DNA of 64,000 bases, taken from Parapristionchus giblindavisi (taxonomy: Eukaryota > Nematoda > Chromadorea > Rhabditida > Diplogasteridae). The stretch is from NCBI GenBank assembly GCA_943737045.1, contig CALSFV010000335.1, positions 124,001-188,000 on the forward strand, read 5' to 3'. Made by a program: the position numbers and the translations under genes. This document shows positions 31,087-42,868 of the stretch, piece after piece. The first letter of the stretch is position 1. Each line of letters starts with the position of its first letter. The notes below the pieces were generated by a model. It did not search any database. It was not told the origin of the DNA and worked only from the letters and a program-made list of their open reading frames with translations.

Positions 31087-32372
31087 CAGGGCTGGGACAA
31101 AAAATTATTTCGACCAAAAAATTTTTTGTTTGGGTTCAACAAAAAAAAATTTCACCAAACAAAAAAAACCAAAAAAAACCAAAAAAAATACAATAATTAA
31201 TTTTTCCCACTGTTCCGAGAAAATTTTAACATTATCTCGTGTTGCTCTTCCTTTAAATAGCAACTATTCTTTATTCAGAGTCAAAATTCTTAAAATCAAC
31301 AACTAAAACAAACATAGAAGATAAATTCGTTGTTGATTTGTTATCGGCAGCATTTTATGGATTAGTTAAAGTAGGGGAATCAGGAAATTGAGGGTGCGCC
31401 ATACATTTTCGGCACCCTCACCGTTTTATTTTTATATAATGGGTCGATTTCCTTATTTTTCGGTTGAATTTTAATTTTTAGCTTAAAACAGAACCCTTAT
31501 ATAGTGGGTAGATGCTAAAAAGAGCCGTGTAGAGTGGGTCGATCCTCACCTTGTGGTAAAGGTAAAGGTACAACCCGTTATTCAAGGCACACGAAGTCCT
31601 GCGGGTGATCACTGCTAGGCCAGTGATAATTTCAAGGCCAATTCAGTCCGGAGGGCCTAATCTCTTCTTCGGACCTACTTTACCGCATGATCTAGTCACT
31701 ACCAATTCCCCTTTCGGGCGCCTTGGTGAGGCGGAGGCGGTGAAACGACCGGGAATCGAACCCGACAGATGGAATGATGGGGTGCGCTATTATCATGAAG
31801 AACGTGCGACCAATTATGTGGCATTCTGCATTCTCTAATAGATTCGAAAGGCCAAAAGCGTAGCTCGTGTAGCAGTGGTTAGTAATCAGCGCTTGTAACC
31901 GCACCACGCCGGTTTGGATTCCCGTTTGCGATTTTCTCTATATTCAACTTTCAAAGTCGAAATGCCGCATTGTCCCTGACATTTCCTTGGCGCAACAACG
32001 AACTTTCAGCTCGGATTACGGTATTCCGGGGCATCCATAATTTGAGATAATATTGTTTTTGTATTCAGGTAGATGTCATCTATAGCCCTGCCTGACAAGT
32101 ATAGCCACTCAAGAAAAAAATCCCCTTCTTTAACACTATTCCGTAATATTACACTCACCAATATTGTCTTACGGTGAAAAATGAACAACAAAACTGATCA
32201 TAAACTAAATTTTCAAGCAAATTTGTGTAAATTTTCGTTATCCGATTTTTTTTTGTTATTTTTTGGTTTTTGCAGAAAAACCAAACAAAAAAAATTCCAA
32301 ACAAAAAATTCTCAAAAACCCAAAAAAAACCAAAAAACAAAAAAAAATACCAAACAAAAAATCCCAGCTCTG
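31087..32372. mobile_element. hAT-like element, 8-bp TSD, AT-rich ends
   Basis: Ends CAGGGCTGGGACAAAAAATT and AAAAAATCCCAGCTCTG, with exact 8-base duplications CTTCCAGT at 31,079-31,086 and 32,373-32,380. Subterminal A/T-rich arrays (AAACCAAAAAAAACC and complement) replace the GACGG arrays of the element at 9,339. The inside carries tRNA-like segments. No transposase. The empty site is seen at 55,790 (CTTCCAGT once). Confidence 0.85.
31575..31935. repeat. Two tRNA-like segments inside hAT-like element
   Basis: Minus strand near 31,770-31,735: GGGTTCGATTCCCGG B box with GGTGAGGCGGAGGCGG nearby. Plus strand 31,860-31,925: GTGTAGCAGTGGTTAGTAAT A box and GGTTTGGATTCCC B box. They are SINE-like relics, not foldable tRNAs. 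Confidence 0.5.
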
Positions 32373-32403
32373 CTTCCAGTCTACGAAGATTTATGCCTTT
32401 TAA

Positions 32404-34431
32404 GAGGCCGGATCTGAGAAAAATGACTACCCCCCGGACATTTCGCCAGGATTTTCGATATGGGCCCCCATATTCATAGGGCCTGGAAGGGCTTTTACCT
32501 TGTTTACAAAAATGATGACGTCACCGCCTGTATTGCTCAATGCGGCGCAAAAGCGCCGGGTTCGTCGAAAATCTCGAAAATTCGTAATTTCTCAACCGAA
32601 TGAGCTACAACCAAAATTCTTTTTGCAGTATGTTAGGCATGCCCAGAGTGCACCACAGCACCATTGGGATTGAAATTTGCCCAACTCTGACATCGACTTT
32701 TTGAATGAGACTTTCACATTTTGCGATTTCTTTGTATCTGAGATTTAGTTCCGCGCATAATTTTCTTTATGGGGTGGTACCTCACTTCCATGTGCATCAT
32801 GCCCACCCATGGCCATTATCGGATTCCGGCCCAATCTGAACGAAAAAGTGCCTTGAATGATCATCGCTCGGTTACAGGTCGGCTTTCCCCGGCATTTTCC
32901 ACTGACTCTCTAACGTAATCTAGCCAAATGTAGATTATATTGTATTATTGAGACATCTAACGAATATTTATCACCATCGGAGTTGAATCCGCGACAATGA
33001 TTTTTTCGAACCATGACCCGGGGTTCATGGTCCAGAATTCATTCATGACCATGAACCTCGGGTCATGGTCCGAAAATTTCGAAATTTCTCAAGTTTGAAA
33101 TGTTTTCATTTATGCGGCTTATTGTGAAGTACTTATGAGGTGAATAATATTCAGCGAATACTCAATGGCTGATCTCTCCTTTCAACCATTTTTTCGAAAA
33201 TTTTCATTCTGATTGCGTGCGAAAAATCAGAATTGTGCTTGAATCAGTTTCCTACTTGCTTTCTGTAACATTCGGTAATAGGACATTACAATGTACATAA
33301 TCAATATGAAAATCGTTAATTTTCGAAAATTCATATTTTTTTGCCATGACCCCCGGGTCATGGAAATCGATTTCTCAAAAGTGAGCTGAATGCCGGGATT
33401 TAAGTTCTACTATGTTTACTCATCGTGAAACCTCACATTGTCATTGTTATTTGATCATTGTCGCAGCATTCGAGTCGACAAACTGCAATATTTCAGAAAT
33501 TTTCCGAAAAAGTAGGCACTCAATTTCATTTTTTTTTGAATTTTCCAAAATAAACGATTTTCATATTGATTATGTACATTGCAAAGTACTAAAACAGAAT
33601 GTTACAGAAAGCAAGTTGGAAACTGATTCAAACACAATTCTGATTTTTCGCACGCATTTAGAAAGAAAATTTTCGAAAAAAATGGTTGAAAAGGAAAGAT
33701 CTGCCATTGAGCATAGGCTGAATATTATTCACATCATTAGTACTTCACAATAAGCCACATAAATGAAAACATTTCAAACTTGAGAAATTTTGAAATTTTC
33801 GGACCATGACCTCGGGGTCATGAAAATCGAAATTTTCAAATTGATCCAGGTGATGGGCTTCTTGTGCCATATTACTCGTCTCTCCTCTAAACTTTGAGTA
33901 GACCACAATTCCGCACCAATTGTTTGGAAAATACGTTTGGAAAATACATTTGTTCGGGAAAACCATCGATTACGGAAATTCGAGCGAAAATTTCGGCAAG
34001 ATGGTCTAACGGGAAGAACCCGGTTTTAAGTGAATTCAATGCAGAATTGCTTAGGCTACAATACCTGGTCGGAAATCTTTGCAGCAATCTACAACAAGCG
34101 ATAATTTGTCCGAAAAAACCAAAATTTTGAGTCAAAAAAGTGGTTTTTTTACATTCGATGCTAATAGTGAATTAGTAAGCTCTGTGCACCCTAGACGCAT
34201 CGCAAATGATATTTAGACTTCATCTCAACAATTTGAAAAATTGTGATTTTTAAACTTTTTTTAAAAATTATTTTTTTTAAATAGCCTGAGGGCACAAACA
34301 GGAAATTTATGCTGTTTTGAGTAATAAGGGCCGGTGACACTCCTAACACCCAAGTATGGACCCCCAGTTCTCATTGCTAGCGCACGTGTCCGGGGTGGTC
34401 GAATATGATCGAGTCTTAGGGAACAGGCCTC
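32404..34431. mobile_element. TTAA foldback element 2 (2,028 bp)
   Basis: TTAA at 32,400-32,403 and 34,432-34,435. Ends are GAGGCC and GGCCTC. The host site ATGCCTTTTAATACATTCAGG is intact at 55,797, confirming clean insertion. Inverted inner arms (about 33,060-33,330 and 33,545-33,830) surround a loop. The outer parts differ in origin: left like element 1, right like elements 3 and 4, so this copy is a chimera of two subfamilies. Confidence 0.85.
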
Positions 34432-34439
34432 TTAATACA

Positions 34440-34840
34440 TTCAGGGAATCAGAATGCACTTATACATCCTAGTGTAGGGATTCGGCAGGCTAAACTATAA
34501 TTACCCGAATAACTTTTGGCTCGATTAGGCCCTGGCTCGACCCCAATTTCGGGGCGATCTGGGCTTCTGCAGTGCTAAGAAATTTCCAACTCTTTCCTTC
34601 AGATATTTACAATAACAATGATTTTGCGTAAATGTAGGGAAAGAAACATTGAAAATGAAATGATAGGGCATTTTCGCAGGATAGAAAACAACAAGAAACG
34701 ATTGGAATAGAGCAGACGTACATGCGCACCGCTTGCTAATTTGGAACAAACAGGTCTGGGATTGCTCTTTCGTTTTCACGGTCTACGAGAGAGAATGACC
34801 ACAGAGAGAGAGAGTTTCAAATTAGCTCGGGTGTTGTGCC
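34440..34840 (-). pseudogene. P-a segment (copy 0)
   Basis: Minus-strand frame AKMPYHFIFNVSFPTFTQNH then CYCKYLKERV, continuing frameshifted compared with the 40.2-kb copy. The donor GG|GTAATT is present. A CTCTCTCG MITE remnant follows at 34,770-34,845. Confidence 0.4.
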
Positions 34841-34869
34841 TTTATAGACGCATCTCACAAATGACATAA

Positions 34870-35640
34870 TTTTCAATGACATTAAAGGGATAATTTTTTT
34901 TAAATTCTCGGTATGAATGTAACCAACGGAATGGAAGATGGCACAGTTGGTGAAAATCGATACTGTGTATGCGCTCAAACTTCACAGGTGGAGGGCCTAT
35001 GGGTTGGATACACTTCAGCCAAAAATTTGACTCCAAAAGTGATCTTTGATCTTTGATCTCACGAAAAATAAACTAGAGAGTTTCCTCTCTTGTTATATAC
35101 CATTCGAAAAAAAAACCAATGTTTTGGGACATTTTCGATAATAAACCACCATTTCATTCCGGGGAATTCCATCGACGCTATTTATCTTGTAGCAAATTTA
35201 ATGTAGAATTTAATAAAAATTTTTAAAAAATCGATCATGTCTGGATATCACTTTTGAGCCAAAGCTATCGCGATCGAGCTCATTGTTCTGGGGTGGGTTC
35301 GAACCCCACCTCAGGAAAATATTTTAAGCTGATTTTTCACTGGCCTACCAATGCCGCCATAGCCCCCCCCCCCCTTGGGCAATTCGGGGTTTTTTTAGTG
35401 TTTTGTCTATTTTTACTTGCTTAATTGGCTTCATCCCTTCTTGTTTTCAATATTTCTCCAATTATTCGCACTCTTCAATTAATCTCCTGAAAGAACCGCG
35501 AATAGATAACGTTGTAGCTCATTTTCTGACAATGAGTTATCTCTGTACGGAAGGTGAAGAGTTGAGGACAAGAAACCTTAGGATAATAAAATGTCAAAGG
35601 TTAGTGATATTCACTAGTAGCGAAGGACAGTTCAGCCCGG
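34870..35640 (+). pseudogene. Plus-strand module, copy 0 (3' deleted)
   Basis: Contains the frame MEDGTVGENRYCVCAQTSQV (about 34,935-35,010), a tRNA-like T arm at 35,284-35,325, and a frame from 35,403 with EPRIDNVVAHFLTMSYLC ending at an AG|GTTAGT donor. Relative to the copies at 41.2 and 48.6 kb, about 970 bases after the donor are missing at 35,625-35,637. Confidence 0.4.
35284..35330 (+). repeat. tRNA T-arm-like relic
   Basis: GGGTGGGTTCGAACCCCACC forms a perfect T-arm hairpin preceded by an A-box-like AGCTCATTG too close to be a full tRNA. Identical copies at about 41,000 and 48,423. Confidence 0.5.
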
Positions 35641-36171
35641 TCGTGTTTTGTACACGTGATCTGATGCGCTCCGCTGCGGGGCGCATTTGGACGCATCATT
35701 TATTTCCTTTTCGTATGAATATTTTTGTATTCTCAAAGTCTTAATCAAGTGTTTCCGTGATAAAAAGTTGTAGAAAATGAAACAAAAGTTTTATTAATGA
35801 GAAAAAAAAACAATTGAAAGGCAAATCACACTGGTCCGAAAATGATATCTATATATTTACTGGAAAGGTATACTGTATTATTTGCATATCGATCGCACGA
35901 TCGCGGTAAGATATATTTGAAAATTTACAGTATTAATCATAAAATTTGCCAGACAATAATGGTGAGCGCTGAAGTGGTGTGCATACGGTAGCTAGCCGGT
36001 TGAGGCACACTGCACCTGCATGACATTTTTTTATAAGACAATTTTTGTAAACCGTTCAGCTCATTTATTTTATTTCTTCACTTATCTCGCTCGTTAGATA
36101 TATAAAACGTACATGTAAATTACGATTATTATCTTTTTAAATATATTTCATTTATCATAAGATTGGGATTA

Positions 36172-38142
36172 TCATTTCAACATCGTTGGCTTGTTATTCA
36201 ACTCTGCACCAACAGCTTCTTTAAAACGAATGAGATATGTTCTAATAAAACGGTAGAAATGCCAGCTTCTGCAATTTAATTTAGTTAATTTCGCATTTTT
36301 CTGCTTTTTATGTACAATTATCATGATGCATATCATAAAACTTACCTGTGAACTTTGTACACTTTTCTAACATATTCAAGAGCATCATCGGGATTCAGGA
36401 AAGATATCGCAAGTAGTTGGCTGAAATATGGTGTTAGCTTACTCAACTTTTTATGTGATATGCGAAATTGAAATGCTGAAATTGAAATCCGAAAATTTCA
36501 AAATTTCTCAAGTTTGAAATGTTTTCATTTATGCAGCTTATTGTGAAGTACTAATGATGTGAATAATATTCAGCCAATGCTCAATGGCTGATCTCTCCTT
36601 TCAACCATTTTTTCTAAAATTTTCATTCTGATTGCGTGTCAAAAATCATAATTGTGTTTGAATCAGTTTCCAACTTAATTTCTGTAACATTCTGTAATAG
36701 TACTTTACAATGTATATAATTAATATGAAAATTGTTTATTTTCGAAAATTCAGAAAATTAAATTTGAGTGCCTACTCTCACGGTAAATTTTTGAAATATT
36801 GCAGTTTGTCGACTCGAATGCTGCGACAATGAGCAAATGACAATGATAATATAAAGTTTCATGATGAGTAAACATAGCAGAACTGAAATCCCGGTATTCG
36901 GTTCACTTTCAAAAATTGATTTCCATGACCCCGGGGTCATGGCAAAAAAATATGAATTTCGAAAATTAACGATTTTCATATTGATTATGTATATTGTAGA
37001 GTATTATGATAGAATGTTACAGAAAGCAAGTTGGAAACTGATTCAAACACAATTCTGATTTTTCGCACGCAATCAGAATGGAAATTTTCAAAAAAAAATG
37101 GTTGAAAGGATAGATCAGCCATTGAGCATTGGCTGAATATTATTCACATCATTAGTACTTCACAATAAGCCACATAAATGAATACATTTCAAACTCGAGA
37201 AATTTTGAAATTTTCAGACCATTTTCAGACCATTTTCAAATTGATCCAAGTGATGGGCTTCTTGTGCCATATTACTCGTCTCACCTCTAAACTTTGAGTA
37301 GACCACAATTCCGCACCAATCGTTTGGAAAATACGTTTGGAAAATACATTTATTCGGGAAAACCATCGATGACGGAAATTCGAGCGAAAATTTCGACAAG
37401 ATGGTCTAACGGGAATAACCCGGTTTTAAGTGAAATCAATGCAGAATTGCTTAGGCTACAATACCTGGTCGGAAATCTTTGCAGCAATCTACAACAAGCG
37501 ATAATTTGTCCGAAAAAACAAAAATTTTAAGTCAAAAAATTGGTTTAGGAATCAACGCACATTCGATGCTAATAGTGAATTAGCAAGCTCTGTGCACCCT
37601 AGACGCATCGCAAATGATATTTGGAATTTATCTCAACAATTTGAGAAATTATGATTTTTAAACATTTTTGCATTTAAATTAATTTTTCTAATAGTCTGAG
37701 GGCACAAACAGGAAATTTCTCCTGTTTTGTGTAATCAGGGCCGGTGACACTCCTAACACCCAAGTATGGACCCCCAGTTCTCATTGCTAGCGCACGTGTC
37801 CGGGGGTGGTCGAGTCTTAACGATCATCTCTCTTAACACATTTTGTGGTATTTTAACACAAAAAGTGTTAAATATCACTTCATAGATTTTGTGTACTGTG
37901 TGGAGTACGCTTTTCTCTATGTGTTTGTTAAATTGGTAAGATATGAAGAGGAAAACGAACGCTCTATTATAATCACGGATTTCGATGCTAACAATAAGAT
38001 CACGTATATCATTGCAATTGCTAAAAGAAATTTAGTATCAATTATATTATTTAATTTTCTTATGTAAGTACATTTTTATACGGACCATAGCAAAGCGCTT
38101 TCTGCCGAAAGACGACATTCTAACCCCATCATAAAACTGTCC
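36172..38142 (-). pseudogene. H exons, array copy 1 (H3/H4 and H1/H2 separated)
   Basis: H1 38,142-38,072 (GQFYDGVRMSSFGRKRFAMV-like). H2 38,030 to about 37,935 (NCNDIRDLIVSIEIRDYNRA then FVF). H3 36,475-36,346 (SHKKLSKLTPYFSQL; ALEYVRKVYKVHR; donor GTAAGT). H4 36,268-36,172 (SWHFYRFIRTYLIRFKEAVS and NNKPTMLK plus stop). Truncated foldback sequence (36,481-37,832) fills the H2-H3 intron. Confidence 0.6.
36481..37832. mobile_element. TTAA foldback, left end deleted
   Basis: The right end ATCATCTCTC meets TTAA at 37,833. The left part is missing and joins directly to the 3' edge of exon H3's acceptor region at 36,480. Otherwise identical to 43,908-45,255. Confidence 0.8.
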
Positions 38143-38205
38143 CTGATGACACCAACAAAAAGAACGGTTCGAACAACGCTCAATTATCTCTCGTTGCGGC
38201 ATTAA

Positions 38206-40151
38206 GAGAGATGGCCGTTAAGACTCGACCACCCCCGGACGCGTGCGCTAGCAATGAGAACTGGGGGTCCATACTTGGGCGTTAGGAGTGTCATCGGCCC
38301 TTATTACGCAAAACAGCTGAAATTTCCTGTTTGTGCCCTGAGGCTATTAGAAAAAATAATTAAAGTGCGAAAAACTTTAAAAATCATAATTTCTCAAATT
38401 GTTGAGATAAACTCTAAATATCATTTGCCATGTGTTTAGGGTGCTCAGACCTTGCTAATTCACTATTAGCATCGAATGCGCGTTGATTCCTAAACCACTT
38501 TTTTGACTCAAAATTTGGTTTTTTTCGGACAAATCATCGCTTGTTGTAGTTTGCTCCCAAAATTTCCGACCAGCTATTGTAGCCTAATCAATTCTGCATT
38601 GATTTAAATTAAAACTGGGTTCTTCCCGATCGACCATTTTGTCGAATTTTTCGATCGAAGTTCCGTCATCGATGGTTGTCCCGAACAAATGCTGTATTTC
38701 CCAAACAATTAGTGCGGTATTGTGGTCTACTCAAAGTTTCGAGGTGAGACTAGTAAAATGACACAAGAAGCCCATCACTTGGATCAATTTGAATATTTCT
38801 ATTTTTATGACCCGGGGGTTTGAAATGTTTTAATTTATGTGGCTTATTGTGAAGTACTAATGATGTGAATAATATTCAGCCTATGCTCAATGGCTGGTCT
38901 CTCCTTTCAACCAATTTTCGAAAATTTTTCGAAAATTTTCGTTCTGAATGCGTGTGAAAAATCAGAATCGTGTTTGAATCGGTTTCCAACTAGCTTTTTG
39001 TAACATTCTGTCTTAGTAGTTTGCAATGTGCTTAATCAATATGAAAATCGTTGATTTTCGAAAATTCGTAAAATTCAATTTGAGTGCCTACTTTCATGGC
39101 AAATTTCTATAATATTGCAGTTTTTAGACTCGAATGCTGCGACAATGAGCAAATGACAATGACAATGTGAAGTTTCATGATGAATAAACGTAGTAGAACT
39201 GGAATCCCGGCATTCGGGTCACTTTTGAAAAATCGATTTCCATGACCCCGGGGTCATGGTAAAAAAATATGAATTTTCGAAAATCAAAGATTTTCATATT
39301 GATTATGCACATTGCAAAGCATTTAGATAGGATGTTACAGAAAGCAAGTTGGAAACTGATTCAAACACAATTCGGATTTTTCGCACGCATTTAGACAGAA
39401 AATTTTCGAAACAAATGGTTGAAAGGAGATATCAGCCATTGAGCATTGACTGAATATTATTCACATAATTGTACTTCACAATAAGCCCTATAAATGAAAA
39501 CATTTCAAACTTGAGAAATTTTGAAATTTTCAGACCATTTTCAGACCATTTTCAAATTGATCCAAGTGATGGGCTTCTTGTGCCATATTACTCGTCTCAC
39601 CTCTAAACTTTGAGTAGACCACAATTCCGCACCAATCGTTTGGAAAATACGTTTGGAAAATACATTTGTTCGGGAAAACCATCGATTACGGAAATTCGTG
39701 CGAAAATTTCGGCAAGATGGTCTAACGGGAAGAACCCGGTTTTAAGTGAATTCAATGCAGAATTGCTTAGGCTACAATACCTGGTCGGAAATCTTTGCAG
39801 CAATCTACAACAAGCGATAATTTGTCCGAAAAAACCAAAATTTTGAGTCAAAAAAGTGGTTTAGGAATCAACGCACATTCGATGCTAATAGTGAATTAGC
39901 AAGCACTGTGCACTCTAGACGCATCGTAGATGGTATTTAGACTTCATCTCAACAATTTGAAAAATGATGATTTTTTAACTTTTTTTAAAAATTATTTTTT
40001 AAATAGCCTGAGGGCACAAACTTTTTTCTGCTGTTTTGAGTAATAAGGGCCGGTGACACTCCTCACACCCAAGTATGGGCCCCCAGTTCTCATTGCTAGC
40101 GCACGTGTCCGGGGGTGGTCGAATATGATCGAGTCTGAGGGAACAGGCCTC
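38206..40151. mobile_element. TTAA foldback element 3 (1,946 bp)
   Basis: TTAA at 38,202-38,205 and 40,152-40,155. Left end GAGAGATGGCCGTTAAGACT, right end ending GGGAACAGGCCTC. Its left flank is sequence upstream of H1, and its right flank is the P-module site used by element 2, so the two flanks come from different host sites. This implies recombination between two foldbacks with deletion of exons X to C. Duplicated at 45,629-47,574. Confidence 0.8.
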
Positions 40152-40209
40152 TTAATACATTCAGGGAATCAGAATGCACTTATACATCCTAGTGTAGGGA
40201 TTCGGCAGG

Positions 40210-40503
40210 CTAAACTATAATTACCCGAATAACCTTTGTTTGATTAGGCCCTGGCTCGACCCCAATTTCGGGGCGATCTGGGCTTATGCAGTACTCAACA
40301 ATTTCCAATCGAACTCTTTCCTTCAGAGATTTACAATAACAATGATTTTGCGTAAATGTAGGGAAAGAAACATTGAAAATGAAATGATAGGGCATTTTCG
40401 CAGGATAGAAAACAACAAGAAACGATTGGAATAGAGCAGACGTAAAGGCGCAAAGCTTGCTAATTTGGAACAAACAGGTCTGGGATTGCTCTTTCGCTTT
40501 CAC
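40210..40503 (-). pseudogene. P-a exon, array copy 1
   Basis: Minus-strand frame with SFPTFTQNHCYCKSLKER followed by VRLEIVEYCISPDRPEIG and NQTKVIR, then donor GG|GTAATT. The Cys, Ser-Pro-Asp-Arg pattern is conserved in the 55.9-kb copy (VEYCTSPDRSKMVWS). The rest of the P/X-C gene is missing because of the foldback junction. Confidence 0.45.
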
Positions 40504-40555
40504 GGTCTACGAGAGAGAATGAGCACAGAGCGAGTTTCAAATTAGCTCGGGTGTT
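40470..40555. repeat. CTCTCTCG MITE copy (degenerate)
   Basis: Shortened hairpin with TCTACGAGAGAGAATGAGC and TTCAAATTAGCTCGGGTG. Duplicated at 47,893-47,978. Confidence 0.7.
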
Positions 40556-40579
40556 GACGCATCTCACAAATGACATAAT

Positions 40580-41442
40580 TTTCAATGACATTAAAGGGAT
40601 AATTTTTAAAGGCATTCTCGGTATGAATGTAATCAACGGAATGGAAGATGGCACAGTTGGTGAAAATCGATACTGTGTATGCGCTCAAACTTCACAGGTG
40701 GAGTGCCTATGGGTTGGATACACTTCAGCCAAAAATTTGACTCCAAAAGTGATCTTTGATCTTTGATCTCACGAAAAATAAACTAGAGAGTTTCCTATCT
40801 TGTTATATACCATTCGAAAAAAATGTTTTGGGACATTTTCGATCTTCAAAAAATAAACCACCACTTTACGATCATCCCGAGGAATTCCATCGACGCTATT
40901 TATCTTGTAGCAAATTTAATGTAGAATTTAATAAAAATTAATTGAGAAAAATCGATAATGTCTGGATATCACTTTTGAGCCAAAGCTATCGCGATCGAGC
41001 TCATTGTTCTGGGGTGGGTTCGAACCCCACCTCAGGAAAATATTTTAAGCTGATTTTTCACTGGCCTACCAATGCTGCCATAGGCCCCCCCTTGGACAAT
41101 TCGGGGTTTTTTTTAAAGTGTTTTGTGTATTTTTACTTGCTTAATTGGCTTCATTCCTTCTTGTTTTCAATATTTCTCCAATTATTCGCACTCTTCAATT
41201 AATCTCCTGAAAGAACCTCGAATAGATAACGTTGTAGCTCTTTTTCTGACAATGAGTTCTCTCTGTAAGGAAGGTGAAGAGTTGAGGACAACAAACTTTA
41301 GGATAATAAAATTTCAAAGGTTAGTGATGTTTACTAGTGGCGAAGGATATTTCACTTTCACTGTTTCAGATTTCGGTACTCAATGATTTTGCGTATGAGA
41401 AAGGAGGCATTCGTGCTTAGAGGCACAAGCATATCGGACTAG
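40580..41442 (+). pseudogene. Plus-strand module, array copy 1
   Basis: Frames in order: MNVINGMEDGTVGENRYCVC then AQTSQVECLWVGYTSA (from 40,624); KPPLYDHPEEFHRRYLSCSK (about 40,855-40,920), then an AATAAA; then 41,123-41,319 with LLKEPRIDNVVALFLTMSSL and KEGEELRTTNFRIIKFQ. The last has donor AG|GTTAGT, a 50-base intron and acceptor TTTCAG at 41,369, and continues in phase as FRYSMILRMRKEAFVLRGTS to a TAG at 41,440. It is divergent to the P module. The family is not recognised. Confidence 0.4.
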
Positions 41443-42093
41443 GAGTATTCATTTCAATCAGATCATTTGTCGACAAGGGAAATAGGGGCGATCTCGTAGT
41501 TCTGCAGAAAGGCGGTCATTATTCCGTCTTCCGCGGACTTACTAAATTTTACAGGATATCGCCATTATCGAGTTCCGGATCGTGTACTGTTTAGAGTCAA
41601 GACGATATCCATTCGTATTTCGACGAGTTTCTCGGGAAATCGCTCCATTGCCCAAAAAAGTTCGCGATTTTAATCGAGGGATCAGTTGCTACTCGGATTG
41701 ACACCACCGAGGTGGACGAAGAAATGTACCAGATGCTCGTCCTTGAAACGCCGGAGAGTCTCGAAAAGATCGGATTCGCTCTCAAGAAAAAAGAAGGCCG
41801 CATCCTGATATTCGAAAGACGCCAAGGAGTATGTGATCGAATTGTTCGACGAAAGAATTAATCGTGGAAACAATATCTCGCCTGAGGAAGGAGAAGAGCG
41901 CATGCGAGACGCCCTCAACCCAGATGGTTCCAGAAGGTTCAGTGCGGATGACAGACTTAGATCGAGGCAAATTAATTCATTGTATTCGCGCATCAAGGCG
42001 GATGGAGCTGCTACTCGTGCAAATAACGAAAATAAAGGGCTCAAAAATGCGACTAATTGTAAGAAGAGAAAATCGAAAAGAGGTGCATCGTAG
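41370..42093 (+). pseudogene. Unidentified protein, frameshifted (array copy 1)
   Basis: One frame reads VLNDFAYEKGGIRA, stop, HIGLGVFISIRSFVDKGNRG, DLVVLQKGGHYSVFRGLTKF, then (after a second TAG near 41,592) DDIHSYFDEFLGKSLHCPKK, FAILIEGSVATRIDTTEVDE and PESLEKIGFALKKKEGRILI. After a one-base shift near 41,818 it continues AKEYVIELFDERINRGNN and ALNPDGSRRFSADDRLRSRQ to 42,093. A protein of about 230 residues is implied, mixed alpha/beta and charged, with no motif I can assign. AATAAA follows near 42,280. A codon-like substitution pattern cannot be tested because the second copy is almost identical. Confidence 0.5.
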
Positions 42094-42868
42094 AAGAATG
42101 ATGAAAGTCTTATGAAGAGCCGGAATATATTGGTTGCCGGCAACGACAACCAATTTCAGCCATGCCGATCATCGCTATGTAGATCACTCACCGTAGTTTC
42201 TACCAGCACATAAACCATTCCCAAGTGAGCTCTTTAAAAAAACTATAAAACATTGAAAATTGAAGACATGTAAAAAGATTTAATAAAGCAGAAAAATCCA
42301 CTTTTCGTCGATACAGCACATACAGTTCAGCCCGGTCGTGTTTTGTACACGTGATCTGATGCGCTCCGCTGCGGGGCGCATTTGGACGCATCATTTATTT
42401 CCTTTTCGTATGAATATTTTTGTATTCTCAAAGTCTTAATCAAGTGTTTCCGTGATAAAAAGTTGTAGAAAATGAAACAAAAGTTTTATTAATGAGAAAA
42501 AAAAAACAATTGAAAGGCAAATCACACTGGTCCGAAAATGATATCTATATATTTACTGGAAAGGTATACTGTATTATTTGCATATCGATCGCACGATCGC
42601 GGTAAGATATATTTGAAAATTTACAGTATTAATCATAAAATTTGCCAGACAATAATGGTGAGCGCTGAAGTGGTGTGCATACGGTAGCTAGCCGGTTGAG
42701 GCACACTGCACCTGCATGACATTTTTTTTATAAGACAATTTTTGTAAACCGTTCAGCTCATTTAATTTATTTCTTCACTTATCTCGCTCGTTAGATATAT
42801 AAAACGTACATGTAAATTACGATTATTATCTTTTTAAATATGTTTCATTTATCATAAGATTGGGATTA

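Noticed and set aside
36172..36268. Assigning the H exons to a named nematode family such as DUF19
   Set aside because: The cysteine pattern does not clearly fit and I could not search, so the family is left unnamed.
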